Below are positions 47,278 through 59,782 of a stretch of 64,000 bases of DNA, piece by piece. Location of the stretch: the NCBI GenBank assembly GCA_036873135.1, contig JAPTYO010000015.1:12689683-12753682 (forward strand), written 5' to 3'. Made by a program: the position numbers and the translations under genes. The stretch's first letter is position 1, and each line of letters starts with the position of its first letter. The notes under the pieces are model-generated. The model worked only from the letters and a program-made list of their open reading frames with translations, searched no databases and had not been told where the DNA came from. The DNA comes from Clarkia xantiana subsp. parviflora. Its lineage: Eukaryota > Streptophyta > Magnoliopsida > Myrtales > Onagraceae.

Positions 47278-47901
47278 TGTTGGGACTTGGTCTCTCGCGG
47301 TTCAATCTAGGCGGCCTTGTAGTCGAGTCGAGTCCCTTTCTTCCTCCTTAGTAGTGTCGATTCGGTCTTTCAAGCTCTTCTTACCTGCACAAGGGGCAAT
47401 GCCAGAGAAGAGAGGGGGGGGGGGTGTCTCTGGCGTACCCTCTCTGATGCTTAAATGAGAACAATATTCTAAAGAGATAAAAATTAGAGAGAAGTCAGAG
47501 CTCTGGTCTCTCAATTCGAGATCGTGTTCAGAATGAAGGACCTAGGCCCCTATTTATAGAGTTTTGGAATCAGGCACCAGAGGGGCCCACATTTTTGGGT
47601 GGGGCCCGCACGGAGATAGGGAGAAATTAAATATACGCGGGTACCCCGGACAGTAATGTCCAGGGGTAGAGGGGTCGCAACGGGAGCATCGGCCCCGTAG
47701 GACACCAGACGGGTCCGGAAGCGTTGCGTCCGGACCCGTCCGGTTGCTCCGGGCAAGGCTGGCGCAACCGGACAAGCCTGATTGCTTTATAGCAACCGGT
47801 CAAGTCGTGTATGTTTCTCGGGATCAAGTGGACTTACCTCGAGGTCGACGGGGCGACCGTGTTTAAGCCTTAGTGAGGTCTAATCGGGTGTTTATCCATC
47901 A
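47278..47901 (-). repeat. Element C 5' LTR (624 bp)
   Basis: Begins two bases from the PBS core (GGCGCCAA). Same ends as the 3' LTR. TATA box on the minus strand near 47550. It differs from the 3' LTR by small indels (for example AGTCG duplicated near 47325, a shorter G run, and extra bases in the CCGGTTGC repeats near 47735-47800). Confidence 0.88.
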
Positions 47902-48774
47902 AGTTCTTTAGGGTAGATATTTCAATCTTGAAGACTTTAGGTTGTATTTGTTATTTAGTTTCTTGTCTGGATCAGGATGTTATTTACATTTGTTGAACTT
48001 GTTTAGTTTAGGGGCTCTTTTAGTTGTTTTTGTAACTATTGTGGCACTTTTGCCGAGTTGTATTTTCCTACACCATAAGTAGTCTTGGATTCAGGAAGAG
48101 AGACACCAGATGAAGGAATTGTCTTTGAAACGCCTAGAATTCATTCTCAATTTCTTTTCCGTTCCAAAAGCTCTGCTAGGGTTTCTTCAACTCTTTCATG
48201 TCGAACTCTAGATTCATGTTTCTGGCTGAGATTCAAGATCTCTTTATGGTATCAGAGCAGTAGAGGTTCTGTTCGCCTCACTTCTCGATCCTGTCGCTTG
48301 GACTTACGCTGACGATTCTTCTTCGCATCAAGGATCGATCTGATCCTTTCAGTGCGATCCTCACTTCGCTTTTTTCTATTCGGATTCGAAGCAAGATTTC
48401 ATCATCATGTCTGAAGAAGGCACCAGAACTTCTATCAACAAAGATTCGAACGACGATGCACTCAGATCTGGTAAAGGTAAGGAGGTAATCGATCTATCTG
48501 GTTAACCTGAGGTACATGCGCATCATCCTCTCTATCTTCACCCCTCAAGTAATGTTAGCCTTAGCTTTGTGACCACCAAACTTGTCAGTTCTGATGATTA
48601 CCCCATATGGAGCTGCGCTATGTTCACTGCTCTACATGGAAATAATAAGCTAGGTTTTGTGAATGGTAACTACAATCGTGACAAGTTTGATGCCTCTTTA
48701 CATGATCTGTGGGAGAGATGTGACATGGTTGTGTTTGGTTGGATCTTGAGAAGAATTCTCCTTTCAGTTTGATG
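47902..48774 (+). mobile_element. Ty1/copia remnant: LTR end, PBS and gag fragment
   Basis: PBS TGGTATCAGAGC (48247-48258), the initiator-Met-tRNA type of Ty1/copia, preceded by T-rich LTR-like sequence cut on the left by element C. ATG 48407 opens a short frame with TAA at about 48503. The same frame then encodes a copia gag N-terminus (LHPSSNVSLSFVTTKL, then NYPIW-like DDYPIWSCAM, NNKLGFVNG, and LWERCDMVVFGWIL) to a stop near 48772. The rest is missing: the next sequence belongs to element F. Confidence 0.8.
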
Positions 48775-51700
48775 CCTCACGTTCACATTACTTCTCAGGA
48801 TCTCGCCCACTAAATACTCAAAAGGAAACTAAACACCCGCTGATGTCGATATAGACACCAAGAAGAGTTAATCAAAGGCGAGACCTCGAAGTTCACTACC
48901 TGGAGCTGCGGGCCACGTCAACTTGATCCCAATATTTGGCGCCTTCTGTGGGAAGGCGATCAAAAGGTCATGGCACCACCAAGGAGTCACTCAAGGCGAA
49001 ACCAAACACGGAGACCTGAGGGTGTTTTCAAAGGATCGACAGAAACCTCGGAAGCTACTTTAGGCGTTTCCAAGGAGCCTATAGTGGAGGCGAACTCTCG
49101 GAGGGAGAAGCCATCCGCGCATTCTTCAGAGGGTTGGGACTACAATTCCAATCCATAGCCATCACCCAATACACGGAATCCGTGGGAAGATGGGAGGACC
49201 TAATCCATAGGGCAACCCTCCATGTTAGGGAAGAACAAACTCGGGTGAATCGCCCAACCCGACAAGAGACCTCCCGAGGTCGAGGCAAGAGCTCGTCCAC
49301 ACGAGTATCTCTCTCAAGAGAATTTCGACGAACCCAACAGAGATTGGAAAGACTTCAACTGGCTGAGGGAAGTCGTCTCCCCCTCTCCTACTGTGAATAT
49401 CACCGGGCAGAGGGGCACGACACAGAAGATTGCCTCCTCTCCAGGAGGGAACTAGAATTTATGCAAGAAGAGATCCAACGTCATCGTTCCCATGAACGAA
49501 AGAGGTGGAGGACCCCTCCAGACAATGACATCAAGGTCTTGTCGGGAGGATTTGCAGCAGGAGGAGAATCAAGCGCTGCGTGGAACCTCTACGCAGCTCA
49601 GGGTGTCTCATCGCCAAACACACATAAGAGACAAAGGGAGTTAGAACCTATGGTGGTCACCTTCTCCACGGATGACTTTGCCAAGGCAACACAACCCCAT
49701 GAAGACGCCTTGGTAATCACAACTCGGATAAATGATTTCGAGGTAAAAATAATATTTGTCGATGGAGGGAGTTCTGTTGACGTAGTCGCTTTCAATGTCG
49801 ATGCTGCGATGGGGTACCAAAAGAAGGATCTCCAGGAAGTAACTTCCCCACTAGTAGAATTTTCAAGGAGAACGACTTAACCCTTGGGAGCGATCCAACT
49901 CCCTATAATCCTAAGCATAGGATGAAAGGCCTTACATTTAAAAGTGTGGTTCATAGTCGTCGACCAGATCAACGCCTACAACGCCATGTTGGGGAGAATA
50001 ACTCTTAATTCAACTATAACGTCCCCTCCACTGCTCATCAGGTTATGAGATTCCCCACTTATCATGGAATAGGGGAAGTATGGGGCGACCAAAGGGCATC
50101 TCGACAATGTTATGTCGACCTCCTCTGGAGACGCAACCAAAAAGAGACCCTATATATCGTCACTGAAGAAGACCCACGAGAATAAGGTGGTAGACCCGCT
50201 CCGATTGAGGAACTGATAGAAATCGCCATTGATGGAGAATATAAGAGGGTTAAAATCGGGTCAGCTCTGCCATCAAAGCTGGCAAATAGGGTAATTTTCC
50301 TCCTTAGGGAGTATAAGGAATTATTCGCTTGGGAGCCTAGCGACATGCCAGGGATAAGTCCCGACATCATCTCCCACGAGCTCAAGATAGACCCGGCCAT
50401 GAAGCCTATAGCCCAAAGAAGGAGATCCATGGGAGCAGAAAAGAAGGCGGTGATACGCTAGGAAGTAGGGAAGTTGGTCGACGCCGTCTACGTCAAGGAA
50501 ATACAATTCCAAACTTGGGTCGCTAATCCTGCTTGGTGAGGAAATCCAATAAAAGGCGGAGGATGTGTGTAGACTTTCGAGATCTCAATAAGGCGTTCCC
50601 CATGGATTCCTACCCATTACCGAGGATCGACCAACTTGTCGATGCCACATCAGGGCATGAACACTTAAGCTTCGTGGACGCATACTCGGGATATAACCAA
50701 ATACAAATGCATCCCGACAATGAAGCTCATACCACCTTCTATGCTGATAGCGATATTTATCACTATAAGGTCACGCCCTTTGGATTGGTAAACGTCGGGG
50801 CCACCTATCAACGAATGGTCAACAAACTCTTCAACTCTATGTTAGGGAGAATGGAAGCCTATGTCGATGACATGCTTGTCAAGACAAAAAGGGGCCAAGA
50901 TCATGTCAAAGACTTAGAAAAAGCATTTACCTGCATGCGACGCCACCAAGTACGATTAAATCTGACCAAGTGTGCTTTTGGTGTTCAATCAGGAAAATTC
51001 TTAGGTTTTATGGTCAGCCAGAGGGGGATCGAAACTAACCCAGAAAAAGTCTCTGCCATAGAAGAGATGTCCTCGCCTACCTGTCATAGGGAGGTACAAA
51101 GTCTCAATGGAAGGTTGGCGTCACTAGAGAGAATCCTGGCGAGATCAGGTAATAAATCTCTTACTTTCTTCAAAGTATTAAGGGCGACCAAGAAGTTCGA
51201 GTGGAAACCCGAGTGTGAGGAGGCTTTCCAACAACTAAAAAGGCACCTCTATTCGCTTCCCGCCCTAGCATAGCCACTACCTGAAGATCCCCTATTTCTC
51301 TACCTAAGTGTAAGCTCAGCAGTGGTGAGTTCAGTACTTATTAAAGAAACGTGCAACATTCAAATTCCGGTTTACTATGTTAGTAATCTCTTTGGCGTCG
51401 TCGAAGCAAACTATATGGAAATCGAGTAATACTTGTATGCACTACTGATAGCGGTGAGGAAGCTACGACCCTACTTTCACGCCCACGAAATCACAGTGCT
51501 CACCAACCAACCTCTAAAGCAGCTCTTGCAGAAGCCCGACATTTCGGGGAGAATGGTCAAATGGGAGGTGGAATTAAGTGAATTTCGCATTCACTTCGAG
51601 CCACGGAAGGCAATTAAAGGTCAAGCACTAGCCGACTTCATCGCTGAAAATACGGCGACGCCAGACGCTAAACCTGTCATCCTCCCCAAATAAGAGCATG

Positions 51701-52790
51701 TAAAGACAACGCCCGAGAATGTAGCCAACGATACTATGCCATGGCTATTATATACTGACGGCTCGTCTTCTTCTCAAGGATGTGGGGCAGGTCTAATATT
51801 AACGTCAGCTGATGGAGAGCCCCTGTGATACGCGTTGGCCCTAACCATTCGAGCTACCAATACCGAAGCAGAGTATGAGGCCCTACTTACAGGCCTTCAC
51901 ATAGCCAAAGGTATGGAAATTGCGAATTTAAAAGTGCGATGCGATTCCGAATTGATCGTAAATCAGACAAATGGAAGCTACATCGCTAAGGGGGAGAACA
52001 TGAAGAAATATGCAGAAGAAGTGCGACGACTCGTGCGAGACATGCCTCATTTACAAATAGAGGCTATCCTTCGAGAAAATAACCAAGAAGCTGACGCCCT
52101 TAGCAAATTTGCTTAGGGAAACACCCTTCCCGAACCAATACACTTCCTCGAGTGTTCTCTCTACTAAGCTGTGGAGGCAGGGGCAGAGGTCCTTAATATC
52201 CAAGCCCCCGACTCATGGATAACTCCCATCCAGGACTACTTGGAACGAGGAAACCTCCCAGAAGATTCGTTGGAGGTGACTAAAATCCAGTGAATAGCGG
52301 GACGATTTGCGATCCTGGATGGGTACCTTTACATAAGGGGGTACTCCACGCCTTATCTCCGATGTATAGTCGCCCCTCAAACGGAGAAGATTATGGAAGA
52401 TTTACATACAGGCGACGCCAGGTGTCACGAAGGAGCCAAAATTTTGGTGTTAAGAGCCTTACGACAGGGATTCTACTGGCCAACAATGCATAAATAGGCA
52501 ATAACGCTCGTGCAAAGCTGTCCTTCCTGTCAAGTTTACGCTCCAAGAATAACAAGACCACCTACGGAACTCACGCCTATGATGAGCGCCTTCCCTTCGC
52601 GCAATGGGGAATCGACCTCATAGAGCCTTTGCCCAGATCGAGGTCAGCGAACTCATATCGTGGTCGCCATCGAAAATTTCTCTAAATGGATAGAAGCAAG
52701 AGCCTTGGCGTCAACAACTACTTTCTAGATGATAAAGTTCATCCGTGAACAAATCATATGCCGATATGGACTGCCATAAATCCTCATCAG
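48775..52790 (+). mobile_element. Element F: decayed Tat-type element (LTR end, gag, pol), plus strand
   Basis: About 160 bp of LTR tail, then PBS TGGCGCCTTCTGTGGGAA (48937-48954) and gag from ATG 48970. Gag has an internal deletion near 49078: the N-terminus (MAPPRSHSRRNQ) passes directly to the capsid C-terminal part, Arg-rich linker and knuckle (CEYHRAEGHDTEDC, about 49390-49430). Protease follows (VDGGSS near 49760), then RT (50533-51273, YVDDM near 50865), RNase H (YTDGSS near 51755) and part of integrase (HHCC about 52420-52540, then SKWIEARA). Stops and frameshifts occur throughout. It ends abruptly around 52790 within integrase at the border of the Ogre-like LTR; no 3' LTR is seen. 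Confidence 0.85.
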
Positions 52791-54257
52791 CTATCGCACG
52801 TCAAATACGGCCTATGCTCTCGCAAACAGAACGCGTTTTGAAATTAGTTTTTTTGTGATCGCCGAACGGCGGATTCGGTCAAATATGGAAATATCAACCG
52901 AATCGGGGAAAATAGAAAGAGTCTCCACCGATTAATTAAAGGCTAATCGGAATCCTAAAGTTGCCTAGGGTACATTATACTAACATCCTAGGGCTTTGAA
53001 TGGTCTACGTCTAGAAGTTCGGGTTCGGGGGTTTGATTACGTATTAAAAGCTCGCAAGCTAGAAATCCGCCCTTTCGGTACTTTGGCTTGTCTTATCTTG
53101 TTTAATTTTTCACTAAAATATCCACTTTGAGGGCTAAATTGCAAGTATCAAAAAGTTCATGACCGAGTAGCAATTTTCAAGAAATTCAGGGCCAATTTGC
53201 AATTATTGAAAAATTCATAGCTGAACTAAGAATGACTTTTAAAGTATGTTAAAAAAGTCCCTGGACTTCCCTTGACTGATTTGAAACAACAAGCAAACTT
53301 TTGGGACAGTAGGAAAGTTCCTGGGCTGAAATGAAACAATCAGCAAAGTTCAGGGCTGAACTAAAAACAGCTTTATAAACATGCTAAAATGACCCTGAAT
53401 TTTTCTGAACCGGTTTGGAACACTTAGCAGAGTTCCGAGACAAAAAAGTAATACAAACACATATAAAACTTATAGATAAAATATGAAAAATATGCAATAC
53501 GTACATATATAAAACTTAAAGATAATATAATGACAAATAAGTGAAATAAAACAGATATAAGACTTAATAATGTATAAAAATATAAGTAAATGAAAATAAG
53601 TAATATATATAAAACTCATATATAGTGTAAATGACAATTAAGTAAAACAGATATATATAAAACTTGTAGATAATATAAATATATATTATGTATATATATA
53701 TTGCAAAATGAAAGAACGGAAAATGAATAAAACGCTATATTGAAAGCGATGGGTATTAAACCAATTTGCACTTTATTTATGTTTGAAATGTAAATACAAC
53801 TTTGATTAAGCAGTACTTACATTGGGTTATTTCCGGGTAAAATGTCGTGACACATGGAACCAAAATACAAATTATCGAGCACTGTCTTTGAACTCACTAA
53901 TGCTCTCAGTAATTTTATTTCTGATCCCCTCCTCATTTGAGCCGAACCCTTGCTATTTATATAGGCTAAGGGCTGAAATTTTTTATTCACTATTTGGCCC
54001 ACTTGCTTTACAGGATGGTGATGGAAATCTTTAGGTCAGAGGATAAGATGAGCATAGGGAAGGGTGAGAAGGACGTGGCCTTCTAACATCCAAGTTCTCC
54101 CTTTTTTTTTTTTTAACAAGTACCATATATACATATATATACATAACATAGTTACGTACATATATATTAATATTTTGGCCTATTTTGATTCTAATTGCTC
54201 TAATTTTTCCAACTCGGTTCCACACGTCACGATATATTTTTCGACCTCTGTCCAAAA
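52790..54257 (-). repeat. 3' LTR of the Ogre-like element (about 1.47 kb, boundaries inferred)
   Basis: Minus-strand LTR between the broken element F integrase and the polypurine-like GAGGGGCAAC (minus strand, about 54272-54260). A minus-strand TATA box (CCTATATAAATAGC, about 53965-53950) supports LTR identity and direction. The rest is AT-rich and noncoding. The ends are not plain TG..CA (a TATAAACACCC start is inferred), and the partner LTR lies outside the window, so both limits are approximate. Confidence 0.6.
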
Positions 54258-54419
54258 TCGGGTGTTTATAGTTGCCCCTCTTTGAGAATGCGTTCATGGA
54301 TGTGGTCCAATGAACGTATGTTCAAAGAGAAACAACTGATTTTGGGTCTTTCCGGCTAACCATACAGTACATACAAGATAAAACATACAACTTTCGGAAA
54401 CTAGACACCTATAGGTTAC

Positions 54420-54620
54420 GATCGTTGGCGGTGACTTACGGAGCTGAACACCTAAAGGCTCCGGTCGTCGGGTTTTGACTCTCGGAATGCTGGATGACCA
54501 CAGGTCCCGATTGTCTGTGGTGACTTGCAGAGGCTGAACACCTAAAGGCTCCGTTTGTCGGGTCGTGATTCTCGGAAGCTGGATAACTACAGGTTACGAT
54601 TGTCGGTGGTGCAGTTGTGA
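54420..54620 (-). repeat. About 110-bp direct repeats near the Ogre PPT
   Basis: GCTGAACACCTAAAGGCTCC..TCGGG..CTCGGAA..GCTGGAT..ACAGGT is present twice (about 54441 and 54533), with a partial third copy before (ACACCTATAGGTTACGATCG near 54403). Confidence 0.75.
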
Positions 54621-54674
54621 TGGAGCATGCACGTCTTGGATGGCGGTGCCTGCATTGGTGCGGCAATGAGGTTC

Positions 54675-55370
54675 GACTTGTAGGAACAGAATGTAATAGT
54701 CCTACTCGTCCTTGAAAGGCGACTTGCAGGAGCAGACTGTAACAGTCCCGCTTGCCGTGAGGTTGACTTGCGGGAGCATACTGTAATAGTCTCGCTTGCC
54801 GTGGGGTTGACTTGTAGGAACAGACTGTAACAGTCCTACTCGTCGTTGATGGGCAACCTGCGAGAGCAGACAGTAACAGTCTCGCTTGCCGTGGGGTTGA
54901 CTTGTAGGAACAGACTGTAACAGTCCTACTTGTCCTTGATGGGTGACTTACGAGAGCAGACTGTAACAGTCTCGCTTGCCGTGGGGTTGACTTGTAGGAA
55001 CTGACTGTAACAGTTCTACTCGTCTTTGATGGGTGACTTGCGAGAGCAGACTGTAGCAGTCTCGCTTGCCGTGTGGTTGACTTGTAGGAACAGACTGTAA
55101 CAGTCCTACTCATCTTTGATGGGTGACTTGCGAGAGCAGACTGTAACAGTCCCGCTTGCCGTGAGATTGACTTGTAGGAACAGACTGTAATAGTTCTACT
55201 CGTCGTTGATGGGCGACATGCGAGAGAAGACTGTAACAGTCTCGCTTGCCGTGAGATTTACTTGTAGGATCAGACTGTAACAGTCCTACTTGTCTTTGAA
55301 ATGCGACTCGCGAGAGCAGACTATGACAATCCTGCTTGCTGATTCCGTATAACTCTGGGAAGCTAGGCAT
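54675..55370 (-). repeat. 90-bp higher-order tandem repeat (two 45-bp subunits) in the Ogre 3' region
   Basis: GACTTGTAGGAACAGACTG recurs at exact 90-bp steps (54809, 54899, 54989, 55079, 55169, 55259); each period also contains a GACTTGCGAGAGCAGACTG half-unit about 45 bp away. Every half-unit has the palindrome GACTGTAACAGTC. The period equals 30 codons, so open frames here are artefacts. A stray half-unit lies at about 55663-55700. Confidence 0.92.
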
Positions 55371-55384
55371 TTGAACGCCCCATT

Positions 55385-56315
55385 CTTGACAAATGAACTT
55401 TCTCTCACATTTTGCTACGATTTTTTTTATCGCACCTCTCGGTTCCCTAATTTTTGCCTAGGCCGCCCTTTCGGGTTTTCAACCTAGTGGGGATTTTATT
55501 TCCTCTCCTTTTGCCATGATCGACCTTTTGAGGGATTTTCAATCACGCCCCTCTTCCCTAAATTTGCCTAAACCGCCCTTTCAGGTTTTCAGTTTAGCGG
55601 GATTTTCTCTCAAAATTGGAAGTTTTTTTTTTTTTTTTCAAAAATTGTACTTCCTCGAAATGCGACTTACGAGAACAGACTGTAACAGTCTCGCTTGCCG
55701 ATTTTGCATAGCTCTGGCTGGCTAGACATGAGAATGCCCCATTCTTTGATGAATGAATTTCTCTCAGCGATGTGCTGCATATTGTTTTTAGTTTCTTTGC
55801 TGAGATATCCAGTTGATGATGATGTTGCTTTTGTCGAGCCTTTTATGCTTGTCTTCCTCGCGGGGTTGACTGAAAATCATTTCTTGATTGAGTTAATTTT
55901 AGAGCATTCAGTTGTCCACCTGCCTAGGTGCATCTCTGTAAGCTGGTAGGGGCAACTCAGACAATGTTGATCATTGTGATTCTTCATCGCTACCCGGTGA
56001 CAATTACAGTTGTCCACTTCAAATATATATATTCATTTTTTTCATTTTATTTTTCTTTTTTTTCTCTTTTTTTTTCTCTCGGATTTCTCTCCTTTTGCTA
56101 CGATCATTTTTTTTATCGCATCTCTCGGTTCTCCTAATTTTTGCCTAGGCCGCCCTTTCGGTTTTTCAACCTAGCGGGGATTTTATTTTCTCTCCTTTTG
56201 CCATGATCGCCCTATTGAGGGATTTCCAATCACGCCCCTCTTCCCTAAATTTTTCCTAAACCACCCTTTAGGGTTTTCGGTTTAGCGGGATTTTCTCTCA
56301 AAATCAAAAGCTCGA
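55385..56315 (-). repeat. Direct duplication of about 230 bp (55385-55615 and 56085-56310)
   Basis: Both copies contain TTTTGCTACGAT, TCTCGGTTC, TTTTTGCCTAGGCCGCCC, CCTTTTGCCATGATCG, AATCACGCCCCTCTTCCC and TTTAGCGGGATTTTCTCTC in order, with about 10% differences by eye. The region between (55620-56085) contains a 45-bp-type half-unit and noncoding DNA. Confidence 0.85.
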
Positions 56316-56344
56316 TTTCTAGTTGCGGGCTCTTTCAAGGATAA

Positions 56345-59300
56345 TATTTCTTGACTGCATCCTTGTTTATTGGACTAGGGAGTTCTTGCCCGTCCATGTC
56401 AGTAATGATCATGGCTCCCCCACTAAACACTTCTTTAACGACATATGGTCATTCGTATTTTGGAACGAACTTGCCTCGAGAATCTGGATTGACTCGGAGG
56501 ATTTTCCGAAGGACTAGATCGCCTGCTTGTAAATCCCTAGGACGCACTTTCTTGTTGAATGCTCGAACCATGCGCTTCTGGTACAGCTGCCCATGGCATA
56601 GTGCGGTGAGCCGCTTCTCATCAATGAGGTTTAATTGCTCATACCGGCACTCCGCCCACACAGACTCGTCCATTTCTAACTCGGCGAGGATCTTAGCTGA
56701 CGAGATCTCATCTTCAATTGGTAGCACAGCTTCTGTCCCGTAAACAAAGGAAAATGGAGTTGCCCCAGTTGACGTTCGAATAGAGGTTCCGTAAGCCATA
56801 AGCGCCCAAGGTAGCTTATATTCCAATCCTTGTAATTGATTGTCATTTTCTCAATGATCTTCTTGATGTTCTTGTTTGCTGCCTCTACCGCACCATTCAT
56901 CTGTGGACGATACGGAGACGAGTTCCTATGCTTGATCTTGAATTGGTCACACAAGTCATCGATCAAATTATTATTCAGGTTCTTGGCATTGTCATTGATG
57001 ATTGACTCTGGTACTCCATAACGGGCGATAATGTCTCGCTTGATGAAACGTTCAACGGCTTTTGCCGTAACCGATGCTAGGCTAATGGCTTCGAACCACT
57101 TGGTGAAGTAGTCGATGGCCACCAATATGAATCGGTGACCGTGGGATGCCTTTGAAGAGATCATGCCAATCACGTCGATGCCCCACATTGAAAAAGGCCA
57201 TGGAGATGTCATGGGATAAAGCTCATGAGGTGGTGCGTGAATTCGGTCCGCGTATACTCTGCAGAGGTGACAATGTCTGACATGTTCAATGCAGTCAGTT
57301 GTCATGGTAGACCAGAAATAACCGAGTCTCATAATCATTTTTTATAACATCCGCCCGTTCATGTGTGAACCACAATTACCTTCGTGGATCTCTTCCATAA
57401 GGTGTTGAGCTTCCTTTGCATCCATGCATCTCAAAAGAGTGTCATCAAATGACCTTTTATACAGGGTTGGACCACTGAGGAAATAATTGCAAGCCATTCG
57501 TTGTACCACCTTTCGATCGTTCCTCGCGGCGCTTTCTAGGAACTCTCCAGTTTCCAAATATCTTTTTATGTCAGCAAACCAGGGTTGGCCGTCTGACTCT
57601 CCCGCGACGCAGCAATAAGCTGGAAGCTCATTGATCCTGACTTCTAGAGGTAATATTTGGTCCCCCGGTGAGAATGTAACCATTGAGGCGAGTGTTGCCA
57701 CTGCGTCTGCAAATTGGTTTTTGTTTCACGGTGTATGAGTAAAAGTGATATCTTCGAATTCCTCTGCAAGATCCTCAAGGTACTTGTGGTATGGTTGGAG
57801 TTTGGCATCCCTCGTTTTCCATTCCCTGGTCGTCTGGAGGATAATTAGCATTGAGTCTCCAAACCCTTCTAACTTCCTAACTTCGAGGTCCATTGCCGCA
57901 CGCAAGCCAAAAATGCAAGCTTCGTATTCTGCTATGTTGTTTGTGCAGTTAAAGGTAAATTTGTCCGCCACTAGAAAGTGATGACCCTTTGTTGAGATTA
58001 ACACTGCCCCAATACCTCCCCCGACTGAGTTCACAGTGCCGTCAAAATACATCTTCCAATTTGGGTCAGCATCAACATCCTCATCCACCTACATAATCTC
58101 CTCATCTGGAAATTCAGAGTTAATAAGGTGATCATCCTCCACAGGGAACTCCTCTAAATGATCGGCTATCGCTTGTCCCTTCACTGAAATTCGAGGTACG
58201 AATTGTATGTCATACTCAGATAGCTGTACCTGCCACTTGGCGACATTTTTTGTCCACGATGGCTTCTCTAGGAGGTATCTTATTGGATCCATCTTCGAGT
58301 ACAAGTGTATGGTATAGTACAACGTGTATAGGCGAAGTCGTTGCATTACCCATACAAGTGCACAACATATCCTCTCCACTTCCGGGTACTTTGTTTCGCC
58401 TTCGGTGAACTTCTTACTCAAGTAGTAGATGGCATGTTCTACCTTCCCAGATACATCGAGTTGCCCCAACATGCACCCCCAATGAGCCTTTACGAACAGT
58501 TAAGTACATAATGAGTGGTCGCCCTTGCATTGGTGGCACCAGGACTAGTGGGTTTAATACGTAAGTCTTGATGGACTCAAGGGCATTCTGACATTCTTCA
58601 TCCCAAATTATCCGATCATTCTTGCGTAAGAGACAAAATAGAGGTTGGCATTTTACTGTCATATTCGCAATGAAACGTACGATATAATTCAAACGGCCCA
58701 ACAAGCTTCGGACCTCCTTGACAGTTGATGGAGGGCATAGTTCTTGTATCGCCTTGAATTTATCGGGGTCTACCTCGATCCCCTTCTCGCTGACAATAAA
58801 GCCCAATAATTTGTCTGACGTGGCTCCAAATGTGCACTTAGCTGGATTCAAACGCAACTTGTACTTCTTGAGCCTTTCAAATAACATGCGCAAATTGACC
58901 AAGTGATCTTCACCTCCTAGAGACTTAGCAATCATATCATCTACGTATACTTTAATCCGCTTGTGCATCATGTCATGGAATAATGTCACCATCGCCCTTT
59001 GGTAGGTGGCCCCTGCATTCTTCAGTCTGAAAGGCATTACCTTGTAACAGAACGTGCCCCACATTGTGATAAATGTCGTTTTTGACTTATCGTCCTCGGA
59101 CATTCTGATCTGGTTGTATCTTGAGAACCCGTCCATGAATGAGAACATCGTGTGGCGCGCAGTACTGTCGACCAACATGTCGATGTGGGGCAAGGGAAAG
59201 TTGTCCTTCGGGCTGGCTTTGTTGAGGTCTCGATAATCGACACAAACGCGGACTCGGCCATCCTTCTTTGGCACAGGAACAATGTTTGCTACCCACTCAG

Positions 59301-59782
59301 AATAATTGCATACCTCTAGGAATCCAACATCGATTCGCTTGATGACTTCCTCCTTGATCTTGAGAATTAGGTCAGGACTTTGTCGTCGTAGGTGCTGCCT
59401 CTTGGGTCAGAAATTCACTGTGTCGAGCGGCAAGACATGCTCTACAATTGATGGGTCGAGGTCTGGCATGTCAGCAAATGACCAGGCAAAAATCTCCTGG
59501 TATTCCTTCAGTAAGTCAATCATCAGAGTCCTTTGATCCGGGCTTAGACTCATTCCGATTTTTAGCTCATGTGGTTCTTCGAGCGTGCCAATGCTTATGG
59601 GTTCGGTGACTTCTGTCGTCAGGATTCTCTCTCCCTCGTACCTCTCCAAACTTTCTTTGATTTCTTCAGAGATGCTATCCTCGCCAGATCCTTCCTCGCG
59701 AGGTATAGATTTGGATTCAGCAAATGTTTCATTGCATAAGATTGAATCATTTCGCCATTTTTGCTCTCGGGATGGATTGTTC
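56345..59782 (-). pseudogene. Ogre-like pol: RT, RNase H, integrase, broken
   Basis: Minus strand. From the predicted splice acceptor at 59782 a frame runs through a linker with EIFAWSFADMPDLDP to TGA at about 59409. RT follows (59274-58414; VCVDYRDLNKA, YVDDM near 58945), a frame change near 58440 between RT and RNase H, an RNase H-like domain (58088-57726; MYFDGTVNSVGGG), then integrase (HHCC around 57400-57270; GIDVIG near 57180; INDNAKN near 57000) and a C-terminal part to about 56449 (LPWALMAYGTSIRTSTGATPF). Stops or shifts also lie near 57340, 57720 and 56820. Confidence 0.85.

Larger units (their letters stand above)
40259..47901 (-). mobile_element. Element C: non-autonomous Tat-lineage element with gag and antisense gene, no pol
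   Basis: 7,643-bp minus-strand element. LTRs 40259-40864 (3', 606 bp) and 47278-47901 (5', 624 bp), both TGTTGGGAC..ATCCATCA on +. PBS core TGGCGCC on the minus strand at about 47276-47259; PPT-like GGGGGAAAA precedes the 3' LTR (plus 40865-40873). Flanks AGTTA (left) and AGTTC (right) match 4 of 5, a plausible mutated TSD. Inside are gag (47225-45586) and then an oppositely oriented antisense gene (43048-45538). No protease, RT, RNase H or integrase is seen. Between the antisense gene and the 3' LTR are about 2 kb extra compared with A and B. Confidence 0.87.

Noticed and set aside
54436..55113. 225-codon open frame on the minus strand with 30-residue repeats
   Set aside because: It is an artefact of the 90-bp tandem repeat (90 = 30 codons, so stops are excluded in every unit). 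No domain, and it lies in the Ogre 3' noncoding region.
54800..55350. Regularly spaced repeats resembling a CRISPR array
   Set aside because: The spacers are themselves repeats (alternating 45-bp halves), the genome is a plant's, and there are no cas genes.
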